From positions 62,001-126,000 of the forward strand of contig JAHYIO010000008.1 in NCBI GenBank assembly GCA_020543525.1: a DNA stretch of 64,000 bases, read 5' to 3'. The notes below the pieces were generated by a model that saw only the letters and a list, made by a program, of their open reading frames with translations, had not been told where the DNA came from and did no database searches. Position 1 is the stretch's first letter, and each line of letters opens with the position of its first letter. The stretch is from Coriolopsis trogii (taxonomy: Eukaryota > Basidiomycota > Agaricomycetes > Polyporales > Polyporaceae). Shown here piece after piece: positions 47,579-60,360 of the stretch. The position numbers and the translations under genes were made by a program.

Positions 47579-48712
47579 GACGGAGGTTGTGGCGGGTCTG
47601 GCAGATGGGTGTCTTGAGATACGGGTCCAGCGGAGCTAGTATATATATGCATGGGTGAACGGCGCCTCCACAGCGCACATGGACCATGCATATGGTGAGG
47701 AAGGACCTGCGAAGCCCCGTCGGAACGCAGTGACGTTTGCGGCTGAGTGGATGTCGTCCCATGGTTCTACACACACTTGCGTTGTCCGATGATTCTTGGC
47801 AATCACGATAGGTTTCGAGGTCCGTAGTTGCCCAGCAGAAGTCGTGTTAACGATATCTTTCAACTTGCGAAACAATAGGCAATCAAGGGGACGGCCTCGC
47901 TTCCCACTCTTAATATGGTAACGTTATGCGCTAGACAGTAAAGCGCATAAGAGATCAGTGGGGCTCCTGGGCATTGCAAACTCACAGGATACGCCGCACC
48001 CAGGTGCGGGACAAACCCTATTTTGACACTTGACACAATTCCGATTGGGATTGAGCAGGAATCCTGATAGTAAGAGCAGGATGCGAAAGGTTGCCTTCTC
48101 TTCCGCGCTATGTTGTATACTCCATAAGAGCTGTAACAATCCGAGGTCAACTTGCATGTGACACGGGAACGCTAGCGTGATAGGAGTATACGTACATCAC
48201 TCGCTATTAGCAGTTTGGACCACATTCTCAAGGAACGCGTCTCGTAAAGAGTTGCGGCGTCATTGTAGTCGCCATCGGTATTGTACTGGCCGTGATGAAG
48301 TAACAGGTACTGATTGACATACACATGACTCAGCGTGAGGAGTTAGCGGAAGGAGAGGAAAGGCACACGAAGTAAACTGCAGCAGAAATACCAAAGCGAC
48401 AGGTACGCTAGGTCAAAAAAACTGGCAGGTATAGTTGTTGCAGAGACAGAATTTCCTGGAAACGCGCCAAGTCAGTACGACAGCTTGCGCTTAAACCGGT
48501 GATCACTCACCGGCTGCCATACATCCGTGCACGTTCCTATCTTTCCTATTTTGTTCTGTATCATCATCTGCCAAAATATACCGCATGGTCATGCAGACCG
48601 CCGGATCAGTTGGTGCAGTGGACATGCTTGCTCATTCGGATCTAGGATTTCCATCTAGACACGCCCATAGATCGCGTCCGAACTCTTTTTCCAATGTAAT
48701 ACTTGCGTCGAG
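47579..48712. other. Spacer between O-methyltransferases 3 and 4
   Basis: No gene supported. Its first 250 bp (upstream of copy 3) match the upstream region of copy 4 in pieces: ttgtccgatgattcttggca near 47778 compares with tggtccaatgatggttggct near 51287. The duplication unit was therefore larger than the gene. The rest shows only short frames. Confidence 0.5.
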
Positions 48713-50775
48713 CTACATGGGTTCCGCAGCAGTATATGCCCACAACGATCCAACAGCGCGTTTCACGCGCGAGATTTTCCAACCTGCAGACCCCATAAGC
48801 GCATCCATCTCGCGGTACGTACGCTCTTTCGCATTGAACATTCCTATCATCTGTATATGGATGTCTCATCAGCGCACCGGCCAGAGGACAATTGCATCCC
48901 GACGGAATATGGCTGAGGTGGATCGTGACGCACCGAGACATCGAGAACGTAACCATTCGAGCTTGCGCGTCCGAGGTTTGGAAGGAGCGGGGAGCCGTCA
49001 GGGACAAGCGAGCGCACCGCGCCCTCAGAATCGTCCGTGGTCTTGCTGTCCTCGTCAATACACGCGTACGCCAGGAGATTGTCAACAAGGAGGAGTTTGG
49101 TGTGAGGGCCTGCTGCTTGTCGAAGGAGCGTGAGAATCCTGTCGAGGCCCGGCCCGCGCGTCAGTTCTCAGGGAATCAGGAGGAAAGAGGAAAGGCACAT
49201 ACTCCCGAACATCATCATCGGGCCAGTTGTGCGCAACCGCGCGAAGGAGAAAGACGTCTGGTTGGGCAACGGTTCCGCGGCCGGGCACATTGAATGGTTG
49301 ATGGGGCTCGAAGAAGTCTTGTGCATGGAACGTGACACGGCCTGAAGAGAACAGATCTGCGTGCTTGGATCCCCAAGACTGTCGAGTGCAGTAGCAGTTA
49401 GCAAGATGGACCGCAAAGACGTGATTGATAACAATAGGTCCATGCGCATCGAACGTACCTGAGGAGCAATTGCGACGACCGGCGCCCTGTCCTCTACGAC
49501 AAAGCGGAGGTGTGGGTATGCTTCGGCGAGAATAACCGACACTGACCCGATGCCGCCTCCAATATCGACCACGACGGAGTCTTTTGGGAGATCTTGCCAT
49601 GGGAAGCCTACGTGGGTGCTGATCAACACCTCGACTGTGCCAAAGATGGTACAATGCATCAATGCCACACTGTGCGCACCTTGAATGATGTTCTCCGCAA
49701 GTTCCCAGTACCGCGTTCCATTCATTGCGTGACCAAAGCGCGCTAGCCTCTTCTCGTTGCCCGGCTCCTCGAGCCATTCGTAGTACTTGCGTTGAGTCTT
49801 GAAAGCAAGGTTGAACGGCGATCGATAGCCAGAGTCAGCGCCGCCAGCGAGAAGCCAGTCACACGTTGCGGTCTGGATCTTCAAGAGTTCGTCCGCGCTG
49901 AATAGGTATGGACATGGTGAATGACCACACTACGCTGGACGACATGGGGTCTGTGCTCACGACATTCCGACGAAGGCTGCCACTCCATCCGTTTCGTCGT
50001 ACTTCTGATCTGGGCTGCGGCAGAAAGAGCGAATGTTGAATTGAGCAGCCAACGTCTCGCTGCATGCAACTTACGACGCAATGAGAGACTCAGTAGATTT
50101 CCCCGAGTCAACGAAAGAAGAGAGACGGTTGTTCGCGAAGACGTCCGGCTTCAATTCGCGCACCCAGTGATACGTAGCGAGGAGACGCAGAACATGACCT
50201 GTGTTTGCCAATGTGAACATTCAGACCACAGCGGCAATGTGCTTTGTGAAGGTACGCACTCATCTTAGCTGGGTCTACCTGTGGCGCCTTGGGATCCTTC
50301 GCGCGAAGAAGCTCCGTTGACCTGCTCGCGATGTCCTTGACGTTCAGTCCTTCCGAGCCCACCTCTCGGAGAATTTCGACGACATGAGTTGCCTCTAAAT
50401 ACTGCATGCATGCTATAAAGTTGCCCTGATAAGCGCATCTTTAGAGCTTGGGTAAGATCGAGCATGACGTGTATGAAAACCCACGCCTTGGATGCCCTCC
50501 ACCAGGGAGAAGAACGGCTTGTGGACAGTCGCAGTGAGTTGTCCGCACGCCGCTACGATCTTATTTGCAGCCCCGAAGATGATAGGCTCGGTCCGTAGTG
50601 CCTCGGACTTCTCTACTTCGGGCGGGTTCGTCTTGCTAGTATAGTACGGAACGTCGAGTGAGGGATAATCCAGGGGAAGGCCGGTGGCGTTGGACTGCGA
50701 CTGGTACTCGTGGTCGATTTCGTCGATCGCGGCGCCGATAACGGCATGAAGGGCGCGGAGTGCAGCTACAGTCAT
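48713..50775 (-). CDS. SAM-dependent O-methyltransferase 4
   Basis: Nine exons (50775-50485, 50425-50260, 50198-50075, 50014-49961, 49897-49680, 49607-49459, 49378-49203, 49138-48934, 48850-48713) give 506 residues. Every exon from the second to the eighth has the same length as in copies 3 and 5. Motifs: VVVDIGGGIGSVS for SAM, VVEDRAPV, and AVAHNWPDDDV at the catalytic position. The substrate-side stretch GSKHADLFSSGRVTFHAQDFFEP is close to copies 3 and 5 and different from copy 1, so the trio probably shares a substrate class. The sequence tatatgtatgcatgggag upstream is shared with copy 5. Confidence 0.9.
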
Positions 50776-52320
50776 GGTGGCGGGTGTGGAGGTTCTAAGA
50801 GCTGGGTGTCTTGACAGATGTCGTGAGCGGACCTTCTATATGTATGCATGGGAGACCGCTGGCTGCGAGGGCCTAAGGCTGGCCGCGACGTTGAGCGCGA
50901 GAATAGTGGCCGTGGCGTGAGGGCGAAGGGGGACCAAGGACGACACGATGGCGATGCCGCTGTTGTAAACATGCGACAGGGGTGAGAACGTGCGGAGGCT
51001 GTTGAACATGTAGACAGACACTAACAAGTTCCTGGAAGGCACGTATATCGGATGACCTGCAGTCTCTTGCGCCCACGTAAGTTACGAAGATTCTTGAGGC
51101 AGGCTGCTCAATGCTAGAAACACGCATATCAAAGACATCGCATGCACGAAGATCTCCATGACCTCTTCCGCTCTTACGGAGGACACAGAGGGTGAGGAGA
51201 GAGAAGTGTATTTGGGACATCTGAGTGACGATGTGGCGTTCGCCGCATAGTTAGGCGTCATCCCCGAGACCCTAATCACACTTCGGTGGTCCAATGATGG
51301 TTGGCTATGACCATAGGCTGCAAGTTCCGAAGTTGTCCGCGTGTGTCCAGCATCAAGGGAGGGCCGCCGGAGTCGTGAGAGAGATACTGTGAACGACGGG
51401 TGATAACAAGGCTCGAACCGACTTTCACTCTTCATTTGCGGTCATCGTGCGCTGTACTAGACAGTGAAGCACTCCTGTCATGTTCAACATTCCAATGTGG
51501 CCGTTGTGATCGTGATCAGAAGCACGACAACCGTCAGCAGGGTACTCAGGCATCACTCACAGAAGGGACGTGCGCCGCACGGCCGCCGGGCGGCGCAGTG
51601 ATGATGTTTCTCTTGACGCAACACCGACTGCTGCCGGTCTGAAGGAGCGCTGCCCAAGTCCACCATTATCATAGCTTGCTCTTCAAAGAGCACTCGCTAG
51701 GTTCATCGTCTCTGCCGTGCTCTGTGGTACATTTGGTGAGAACTGTGTCAAGATTGAAGTCATCTTGCGCTCACCTGTATGCGACTTGCATGTTCGGTGC
51801 CTGCCAGTTACCGCAATTTCCCAATGACCACCCCTATTTGGGGATCTCGTCAGCACAACCACGGTCACCGCAAGCGATCCGGGTACTATAGTGGCCATAG
51901 TTCTTAGACAAATTGATTCAAAGCGCTGATAGAGATATAAAAGGCCGCGAAGATGACAAGCAAGGGGGGAGGAGAGGACAGGCTGGGAGAGCCGGCCCGA
52001 AGAGGTGTACGCTAAAATGCAGAGCGGTCTCAAGTGATAGCGGAGGCGTGTGGGTTTCAAATATTGGTTGTTGGGACGGAGGTATCTAGGAACGTGTCGA
52101 GTCAGCGTACTCCCCGCGCTCCCGTCTGTTGACCACTCACAAATTGCCCTACACCGAGGCATGTACTGGGGCTGCTCCACTCTCTGACCGTTCAAAACGC
52201 GGGGTGGATCATGCAGATGGCGCGACGCGGCAAGCACAAGTACATTGAGATTCCGATACTTCCTGGGATCATACCTATCAACAACGTCCGAGCTCGTCTT
52301 CCTGTTACACGCGCGCCGAG
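50776..52320. other. Spacer between O-methyltransferases 4 and 5
   Basis: No gene supported in 1.5 kb. It begins with the upstream region of copy 4, including the shared tatatgtatgcatgggag element near 50837-50853. A plus-strand TATAAA-like site near 51940 has no visible gene behind it, since the following plus frames are antisense to copy 5. Confidence 0.45.
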
Positions 52321-54425
52321 CTACATCGGTTCCGCAGCAGTGTATGCCCACAATGAGCCAACAGCGCGCTTCACGCGCGAGATCTTCCAGCCTGCAGACT
52401 GCATGAGCGCATCCATCTCGCGATACGTGCGCTCCTTCGCATTGAACATGCCCATCATCTGCACACACGATCATCGTGGCAGCTCAGCAAATCACACTAA
52501 CATTTGAGACATAGAGACAGGGACGCACGGAGATGTCGAGGATGTACCCATTCGTGCTCGCACGCCCAAGATTAGGGAGGAGCGGTGAGCCGTCAGGGAC
52601 GAGCGAACGCACCGCGCCCTCGGAGTCGTCCGTGGTCTTGCTGTCTTCGTCGATACACGCGTACGCGAGGAGGTTGTCCACCAGAAGAAGTTTGGTGTGC
52701 GGACCTGCTGCTTGCCGGAGGTGCGTGAGAATCCTAGCGAGGCCCAGTCCGTGGGTCAGCAGACTCTCCCTCCCATGGAGGAGGAAAGAAGAGAGGAACG
52801 CACTCCCGAACGTCATCATCGGGCCAGTTGTGCGCAACCGCGCGAAGGAGGAAGACGTCTGGCTGGGAGACGGTGCCGCGACCGGGGACAGTGAATGACT
52901 GGTGGGCCTCGAAGAAGTCTTGCGCGTGGAACGTAACACGGCCTGAGGAAAAGAGATCCGTGTGCTTGGATCCCCACGCCTGTCGGGTGTAGCAATGGTG
53001 AGTGAGTGGGCGAGACTTCAGACCACCGGCACGCTTGGTTCCCGTGGAGGATCCGCGGTGAGATACGACTGGATTCAACGTACCTGAGGAGCAATTGCAA
53101 CCACCGGCGCCCTGTCTTCCACGACGAAGCGGAGGTGCGGGTATGCCTCGGCGAGAATAACCGACACTGACCCGATGCCGCCTCCGATGTCGACCACGAC
53201 GGAGTCTTTAGGGAGCTCTTGCCATGGGAAACCTGTGGGGACGTCAATCAGCACGCCAACCTGCCCAACTCTGTTTCGATGCCGCGCATCGACAAAGGCG
53301 GAAGGTTATAGAGGTGAGAATGCCAGGTACGTACCATGGATGATATTCTCTGCGAGCTCCCAGTATCGTGTCCCGTTCATGGCATGACCGAAGCGGGTTA
53401 ACCTGCTCTCGTTACCAGGCTCCTCCAGCCACTCGTAGTACTTGCGCTGAGTCTTGAATGCCATATTGAACGGTGCGCGGTAGCCCGAGTCAGGGCCGCC
53501 AGCAAGCAGCCAATCAGATAGGGCTGTCTGGATCTTCATGACCTCATCCGCGCTATGAGTACAATCAGCGACCGTTTGAAGCAATGTCACAAAAGGGTGT
53601 GCGCTCACGCCATGGCGACGAAGGCTGCCACTCCGTCGGTTTCGTCATACTTTTTCTCTGGGCTATCACAAGAACGAGTTATGGACAGACCCTAGTAGAA
53701 ACAGTGTAGCTGGCACTCACGATTTGATAAGAGATTCGGTGGACTTGCCCGAGTCAACGAAGGAAGAGAGGCGGTTGTTCGCGAATACGTCTGGTCTAAC
53801 TTCGCGCACCCAGTGGTACGTGGCAAGGAGACGGAGCACATGGCCTATATGCGCAGGTGTGTATGGAGAATTCCCAGTCAGTGTGGTGCGTAATGCATAT
53901 CGTCACTGCACGCACTGAGCTTGGCCGGATCGATCTCGGCAGCCTTTGGATCCTTCGCACGACGCAGCTCTGTCGACTTGCTCGCGATATCCTTGACGCT
54001 CAGTCCCTCAGGACCGGCCTCGCGGAGGATCTCGACGACATGTGTCGCCTCCATGAATTGGATGCAGCCTATAAAGTTGCCCTGCAGTGGAGGTTAGGCG
54101 AAAAGGCGCAGCGAGCATGTGATGGACGACGTACGCCATTGATGCCCTCGACTAGCGAGAAGAATGGTTTGTGGACGGTCGCAGTAAGTTGTCCGCATGC
54201 CGCTACAATCTTGTTCGCCGCCCCGAAGATGATGGGCTCAGTCCGCAGTGCCTCGGACTTTTCTACTTCGGGCGGGTTCGTCTTGCTAGTATAGTACGGA
54301 ACGTCGAGTGAGGGATAATCCAGGGGTAGGCCGGTCGCGTTGGATTGCGACTGGTACTCGCGGTCGATCTCGTCTATCGCGGCGCCGATAACGGCATGAA
54401 GGGCGCGGAGTGCAGCTACAGTCAT
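52321..54425 (-). CDS. SAM-dependent O-methyltransferase 5
   Basis: Nine exons (54425-54135, 54081-53916, 53844-53721, 53662-53609, 53552-53335, 53232-53084, 52979-52804, 52733-52529, 52458-52321) give 506 residues, the same length as copy 4. An in-frame ATG 45 bp upstream exists, but the shared TVAALRALHAVIGAAIDEI start argues for 54425. Motifs: VVVDIGGGIGSVS, VVEDRAPVV and AVAHNWPDDDV. Most similar to copy 4, especially exon 1, where long runs are identical. Upstream it has tatatgtatgcatgggag at about 54489-54506. This is the outermost and probably most recent pair of the tandem trio. Family role as for the other copies. Confidence 0.9.
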
Positions 54426-56533
54426 GGTGGCGGGTGTGACTGCTGGAGGAGCTGGGTGTATTGACAAAGGTTTCTTGAGCAGGCCTTCTATATGTATGCA
54501 TGGGAGGCAGCTGGCTGCGATGATCTAAGCCAGACCGTGGAGGCCAACCATGGTGAAATGGGGGGACGCTGTGAACATGCGTAAGGGGTGAGAGAGTGCG
54601 GACGTTTTGTACATATGGAAACATACTGTCATCAGGGGGTGCCATCAAGTCTGGTGACCTTCACTCTATTCCGATTTTCGATTGAGGGATTGCGACAGGG
54701 GCCTCTTGACAAGTAATACCGAGTAACATGCTGTGTATCATGCGGAATGCGCCGCGGCATACCTTGAATTCGACCCTAGGCTTCGGACGCTAACGGAAGG
54801 CTTAAAGTAACGCGAGGGAAAAGAAGCTCCAGAACGTTAGAGTCCCGCTGTGGGTCTGGATCAACTCGTAGATAAGGCGACTGACATTGACCTCGTATGG
54901 CAGAATACCCGAAACGCATCATCTAAGGTGTGTTCTCGCATACGCTGACCCATTGGATGGTAACAGAAGTCATGATGGCGCTCCTCAGTTTGAGTAAATC
55001 GAGAAGTTCATCGCGTTGCGATCATCGTGAGCGACAGAGTCACAACCGTTCACGTCAGAGGATGGGCGTGGTAGATTGAAGCATAGACGACATCAGCTGA
55101 GTGCCCAAGCACAAAGCAATCGGAAGGCGAACTTACGCCCCTCGGCGGCCAAGACAAGCATTGCGGATTCTTGCATGATTCAAGTCGAGGTCCAACCCAC
55201 GTTAGGAACACGAATGGGTGGGACGACGACATTCCTTCCTCTTGAGGTAGACCACCAACATACACTGGTTGAATAGCCATGCTTCACCGTACAAGCGATC
55301 ATACAAAACCGACAAACCGCGAGTTCCAACCTTCAGAAGCTGAACCTCGATTCCCTCTGGGGAGGAGGCATCCGAAGTTTGTACACCAACACTCCGCGTG
55401 ATCTGACCTTGTATACAAGCAAACTTAGTATGGGGGAGATGTGGCATGCACAGAACGGAGAAAGAACCGATAGGGTACTCACAACGAAAACTCGCAAGCG
55501 GTAGATGCCTCCAGGAGACCAATGTGGATTGACAACAGTCATTTTCCTCTCTCTAGAATAACTGTGCTCACGGAGCGTCCTCAGAAATCTGGTATCGTCT
55601 AGCAGCTGTGGTCATGCGAGGATCACGAGATTGAAGATTGAGAGCCAGTTTGGTCGTGATGGATTGACGCTCCTGCTAGAAGCGACAGAGATAACAAGCA
55701 AGCATGTACCTTCAGTCCCGATAGACACGCATTAGAGCTTGAACAGCTGAAGGGGGGATATATCAGAGGCACTGGCAGTACTGGCATTGGCAAACGTCGT
55801 TGAGCACCATGAAGGCAACAAGCCCTAACCCCACCCCTGCTAGCTGAATAAGGTAACATAAGCGCACGTTAGTACTTCTAGGATCGTCGATTTTCTTGAA
55901 CACAACGACCTTTGTCGACTCGCCTCCAATTTCACAGCTAAATAAGGAGATACGGAGGTATTGTAGGACCTGTGCTTGCTTGCCCGGACACGCAGCTGTC
56001 ACTCGTGACGGAGAAGGCAGAACGGTCGCTGAACATGCACCAATTAGTGCGCCTGGCGATGCATGTCATGCGGCGAAGCAAAGTAAACGCTGTCATGGTA
56101 CGTCGCAATTGACAAGTTGTCGTTCACCCGTGAAGCCAATGACCGTGCGGCGCTCTCAGCTTACATGCTGCTGGGAAAGTTACATTACGGCGCCCCGCTG
56201 AGTCCTCCTTATGATCCAATTCATGAGTGCTTTCTGACTAGGCGATGCCGTTGTAATTAGGGCATATTGACTTCAGAGTATATCCTGCGGGCGGGCTCGC
56301 ATCGTGGGTGCCGACAGTATCGATGAAGCGAGCGCGCAGAACATGTGCGGTAGCATATTTCTGCGGCCACGTTTCTGGTGAGTTTTCACCGTATCAGCCA
56401 TGCTTGTCTGATTGAACTTGCGGCAGAGCTTTGGGCGTTGCCATCAGCGCTAATGTAGTACGTGCACTGTACTTTGTGCTGTCATCGCTGGTTCTCCCCC
56501 GCGCCGACCGTGTTCATCCGACCATCTCCTCTA
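54426..56533. other. 2.1 kb region without a supported gene
   Basis: The left part is the upstream region of O-methyltransferase 5. On the minus strand between 55050 and 56002 several open frames could be pieces of a multi-exon membrane protein (a hydrophobic GVGLGLVAFMVLND near 55810; a block starting SPGGIYRLRV near 55500, then VLYDRLYGEAWLFNQ near 55280 after a GTGAGT intron), but I could not join them into one frame. It may be a decayed gene. No other feature was seen. Confidence 0.35.
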
Positions 56534-58428
56534 ATGAAAGAAAGCACACAACCCAGACCACGAGTACCTCCGGAGCTTTCCTTACACATCATCGACATCG
56601 TCCACATGTCCAACTGGGAGACTGGGCACTTCGCTGACGCTGCGCTTGCATCCTCAACCCTTTCCGCATGCGCCTTGACATGCAGGTCCTGGCGAGACCA
56701 TGCCCAGTACCGTCTCTTCACTCACATCCAACTAAGCGACACTCTCGCTCTGAAGAGCCTCACTGACGTGATCAGGGCCTCCCCTCGGCTCGGCATCTAT
56801 GTAGAGAGCATTATTCTCCACTGTGATCCAGACAGTGAAGGTTCGGCTCATCCCATTCTGCTCTTCCCAGCCTTGCTCCATGGCCTCCTTCCCCATCTAC
56901 AACGAGTCTGGATATTCGCGTCAGGATTCCATGAGCGAGGTATTGCCCCGCCGCTTCACTATCACTTTCCGATCTGGCTTTCATCCTTCCAGACTGTCAC
57001 CACCTTCATCTTGGGGGGTACCACCTTCGCCTCGTTCAGCACGTTTCTTCGAGTCGTGAACGCCTTTCCGCGCTTGACGGAACTATCGCTTGGAAGCGTC
57101 AAATGGCAGACAGTCGGGCGCCTTCCACCGTTCATGAGACCTGTTCCGGTTCAGCCCGGGAGTGAAAGCCTCCCTTCGAACCGCCGCCAGTTCTTACCTC
57201 AACTTCGAGAACTCACGGTGCGTGTGTTGAGCTACCCACGGCTCTACGAGAGATGTAACTAACGGCACTTGCATGTGCGTTCCTTGCAGATATGGGATCC
57301 GTGGGCTCAACAAGAATTACAGACATTTCTCGCTTCGCTTGGGCCGTCGCTCGAGGTGCTCCACCTACCTCTCCCAATGTTTGCTGAGCAAGTGGCAGAT
57401 GACGAGGTGGACGGTGGCCCGACAGGTCAGCGATCATGCCACTCCCGATATTGACATGACCTGACTGCTTGACTTACTTGTTTGGGTTGCCTATCGTTTA
57501 TTGGGGTCCACCAGCCAATGAGCCGCCGTTTGTCAGCCTGGATCACTTCGTTCGTCTGAATCAGTGCGGTGCATTCGTGAACCCTGGTGCAGACACACCA
57601 CGAAGCTTTGCGTCATTCTCGGCCACATTGCGCAGCTGGAGGTTATCTGGATGCACCTCCGGCTCGGAGTCGCTCTCTCAGAGAGTGTTCAACATCTCAG
57701 CTGGCGATGGAAACTCGTTTACACGCAACGAGTTCCTGGCTGTGATAGTCCATCTTGTCTCCGCATTCGAAAAGCTCTTCTTTGCCTCTACGGAAGAAGA
57801 CAAAGACAACTCATCCGAAGCCAAATCGGACAACGTCGTGGTCACGCAAGGTGATGGCGACTCGACGCGGAGGCCACGTATCGCTGCCACAAACTCATAC
57901 GAGGGTTTACCACCGTATGAGGGGCTACCGATGCTTGTACGCATCCGGATACGGGACAAAAGGGAGAGAATGGCGGAGTGGCCGACTGTCATGGGTGCCT
58001 CCTTCCCGCGGCTGTTCAAACGTGGTGTGCTCCGGCCACGCGTTTTCCGTACGTGTCTTTGCTTCAGCGTCACGATGATCAAACATCCTGAAGTTCCTCC
58101 TCTCTTTCGTCTGTCGCTCCAAGTCTCCCTCATCAATACTGAGTGGAAGGACAGCGCTAGCACAGATCCCCTCCTGTTACCCGTGGCGCCACCTGCTGCG
58201 AGTTTCAACGAAACTTCTCCCGTGGCGGTTGGTGCATCCACTCAGACTGTGGACTCCGGTGTCAATACACAGAACGACCCGATGGCTCACGAGCAGGACG
58301 ACCTGCCCATCTCTGATGAGTGTGCTTGTCTCCGAATTCCGCCTCATGTCAAGGTCAGGTACCACCGACATTCGTTTGACCTCATAGATCAGCAGCCTCA
58401 TCCCGGAGGTTCAACTGCTACGCTCTAG
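56534..58428 (+). CDS. F-box-like protein 4
   Basis: Three exons (56534-57217, 57290-57425, 57515-58428) encode 577 residues in phase. The N-terminus, VPPELSLHIIDIV... LSACALTCRSWRDHAQ, is a fungal F-box-like motif of the LP.EL..II type. Leucine-rich strands follow (LTELSLGSVKW, LPQLRELT, SLEVLHLPLPMF) across the introns, then the family marker NPGADTPRSF. The last 200 residues are polar. A dead relative lies at 22653-23640. The start at 56534 was chosen because the F-box follows at the usual distance; residues upstream in frame look non-coding. Probable SCF adaptor (family knowledge); target unknown. Its stop faces that of the HNH gene. Confidence 0.7.
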
Positions 58429-58819
58429 ACTCCGTCCGATCCACAGTAAGAGAATCCGAGGCGACGAACGCGGTACCCCTCTGCCTCACTGGCGATGACG
58501 GCGTGTCGGACATCCGGATGATTTGCGAATGCGGATGGAAGGGTGCTATTCGCTCACGAACAGGCACAGTTCGTGTATGTAGAGAATCTACGTATAACAT
58601 TGACTTCTATCGGACAGGGGCGAACAAGGCTCTGGCCGACATCGCGCTCTTCGCCAGGCATATAAATATTGAATGACTTCAATGTCTCTGTGTCGGACAA
58701 TACAGTGTAAGGGAAGAGAGCGCCTGAGGCTACACGATTGGAATCTGAGCTGTTCACGTCAACTCAGTCATAGGCCCAGTCTCAGACAGTCCCATCAACG
58801 TTACCGTCTCACAAACGGG
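58429..58819. other. Convergent 3' spacer
   Basis: Nothing was seen in this 391 bp stretch between the stop codons of the F-box-like gene and the HNH gene. Confidence 0.45.
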
Positions 58820-60360
58820 CTAATCGACGAGGGTCTCATGCGAGCACGATGGGGATGATGCCTTCTGCGGTGGGTGTGGGGGAGACGAGACACCCTCCTG
58901 CATGGCCTCCCAGACGCCCTGCACCCACGCCTCCAGCCATGCACCATACTCTGGATCCTCCCACTCCTCGTCCTCGTCTGCCGGTGCCTCATCGCCGCCC
59001 TCCTCCCAGTCTTCGCCCACGTCGCGACAGGAGGCGGAGTCCTCGGGTGCCAGCGATGACAGAGCGGAGGCACGATCCCCAGAGTCTGTACCCCCTGCTC
59101 CGACTTGCCTAGGTAGTGGTCCTCCCTGCGGTTGATCCTTGTTCTCGCTGGCTCGGGGAGGACCCTGCCCACCATCGCCTTCATTCCCGCCATGACTTGC
59201 AGGACCACCAAGGCCAACATGACTACCGTCATCAGCCGCGCCGGCGCTGGCATCGTCTGGTTTGACCTTCCACTCACTACTAGGCTCGACGTGCAGCCAC
59301 GCATCGTAAATGGCCCAAATAGCCAACAACACGATCCAATCAGGTTTGGTGAGGCTGGGGAAATCACGGCCGAGTTGACCCCCCGTTGGACGGACACCCT
59401 CATAGAATCCAAGTAGCTTTCGGCCCGTGTCGCAGATGACGAAGTGACATGGGACATGGAGAGAGACAGCCGGCAATGCTTGGAAGGGGTAATGATACTG
59501 CTCCACTTGTATCTGCGAGTTGAACTCGGTGACGACTCCAGTAGGCTTCCGGACCGACCAAGTGGCCTTCATGGCGGGGAATGGAATAAGGCGGTACTTG
59601 AAAATCGTTCGATCCCCATAGAACTGGGAATTGTGAGTGCGGTGAGCAAAGAAAAGCGACATAACACATACCTCATTGGGATCGCAGCGGTTGAAGGGAA
59701 GGAGCGTATAACTCTGCATCTGGAGGATGATTTCTTCATCCTTTGGAATCCAGAACCATCCGTTGTGCTTGTTGCCGTCGGTTCGGTCAAAGTAACGGTG
59801 TATGGCTATATCAACTGCTGTGGGGTTAGGCACGCTAACACGACCGACGAGGTACAGCACATACGGGGATGCACGTTCCTTCGCGTGTCGACGTTGAGTG
59901 TGTAATAAGGCATATTCCACGCCCATTCCAGCTTTTCCAGCTGCAGGATATTGTAAGCTGGACAACAAGGCAGGTGATGCACCGATTCGCTTACAACTGA
60001 GTCCGACGTGGCAACTCCCAGAACATGTGCGTACTCGAGGATTGTCATGTCTGCGGAGGCTCCGGTGACAACACAGTACGGACGAGTTGCATTCGGCTCG
60101 ATTTGCTTGACGGCATTGTCAACGTTCCTACGCTGAGTCGTTAACAACGACGAAGAGGCTTTACGGCGCTTGAGGGGTGCCTCGTATATCGTGAGTGGCC
60201 GCTTCCGCTTCTTAGAGGCAACGGAGGGATCCTCGTAATCTAGATCTTTGGTTATATCCTCCTTTTCACGCTCGTAAAGATCTTCATCCTCGGGCATGAC
60301 AGTGTCATTCCGTCGGAGAGCAGACTTGCGGAGAGGGGGCGTAGGTGAGCGACTGTCCAT
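58820..60360 (-). CDS. HNH-endonuclease-domain protein
   Basis: Three exons (60360-59865, 59817-59672, 59623-58820) encode 481 residues. The N-terminus has basic clusters (KKRKR at about 50-54, KRRK at about 64-67) that may be nuclear-localisation signals. An HNH-type domain follows: YCVVTG near 95-100, EYAHVLG with His112, LEKLEWAWNM, LNVDTRRN with Asn162, and AIHRYFD with His172, split by a 47-nt phase-1 intron. This H-N-H order is the metal-dependent nuclease motif; basidiomycete genomes hold many such proteins of unknown role. Residues around 345-360 form a hydrophobic segment (DWIVLLAIWAIYDAWL), and the last 130 are Gly-, Asp- and Glu-rich. Start 60360 is the first ATG of the frame. Whether it cuts DNA is not known; the three key residues are present. 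Confidence 0.75.

Noticed and set aside
51404..51425. tRNA-like B box (minus-strand GGTTCGAGCC)
   Set aside because: No A box, no acceptor or anticodon stem around it.
19909..54425. All five O-methyltransferases plus the NRPS-like gene as one biosynthetic cluster
   Set aside because: The NRPS-like gene is 14 kb from the nearest copy with unrelated F-box and CFEM genes between, and no oxidase, transporter or regulator of a cluster was seen.
55050..56002. Possible membrane-protein gene on the minus strand
   Set aside because: Hydrophobic pieces and one good intron are visible, but the exons do not join in one frame; left as unassigned.
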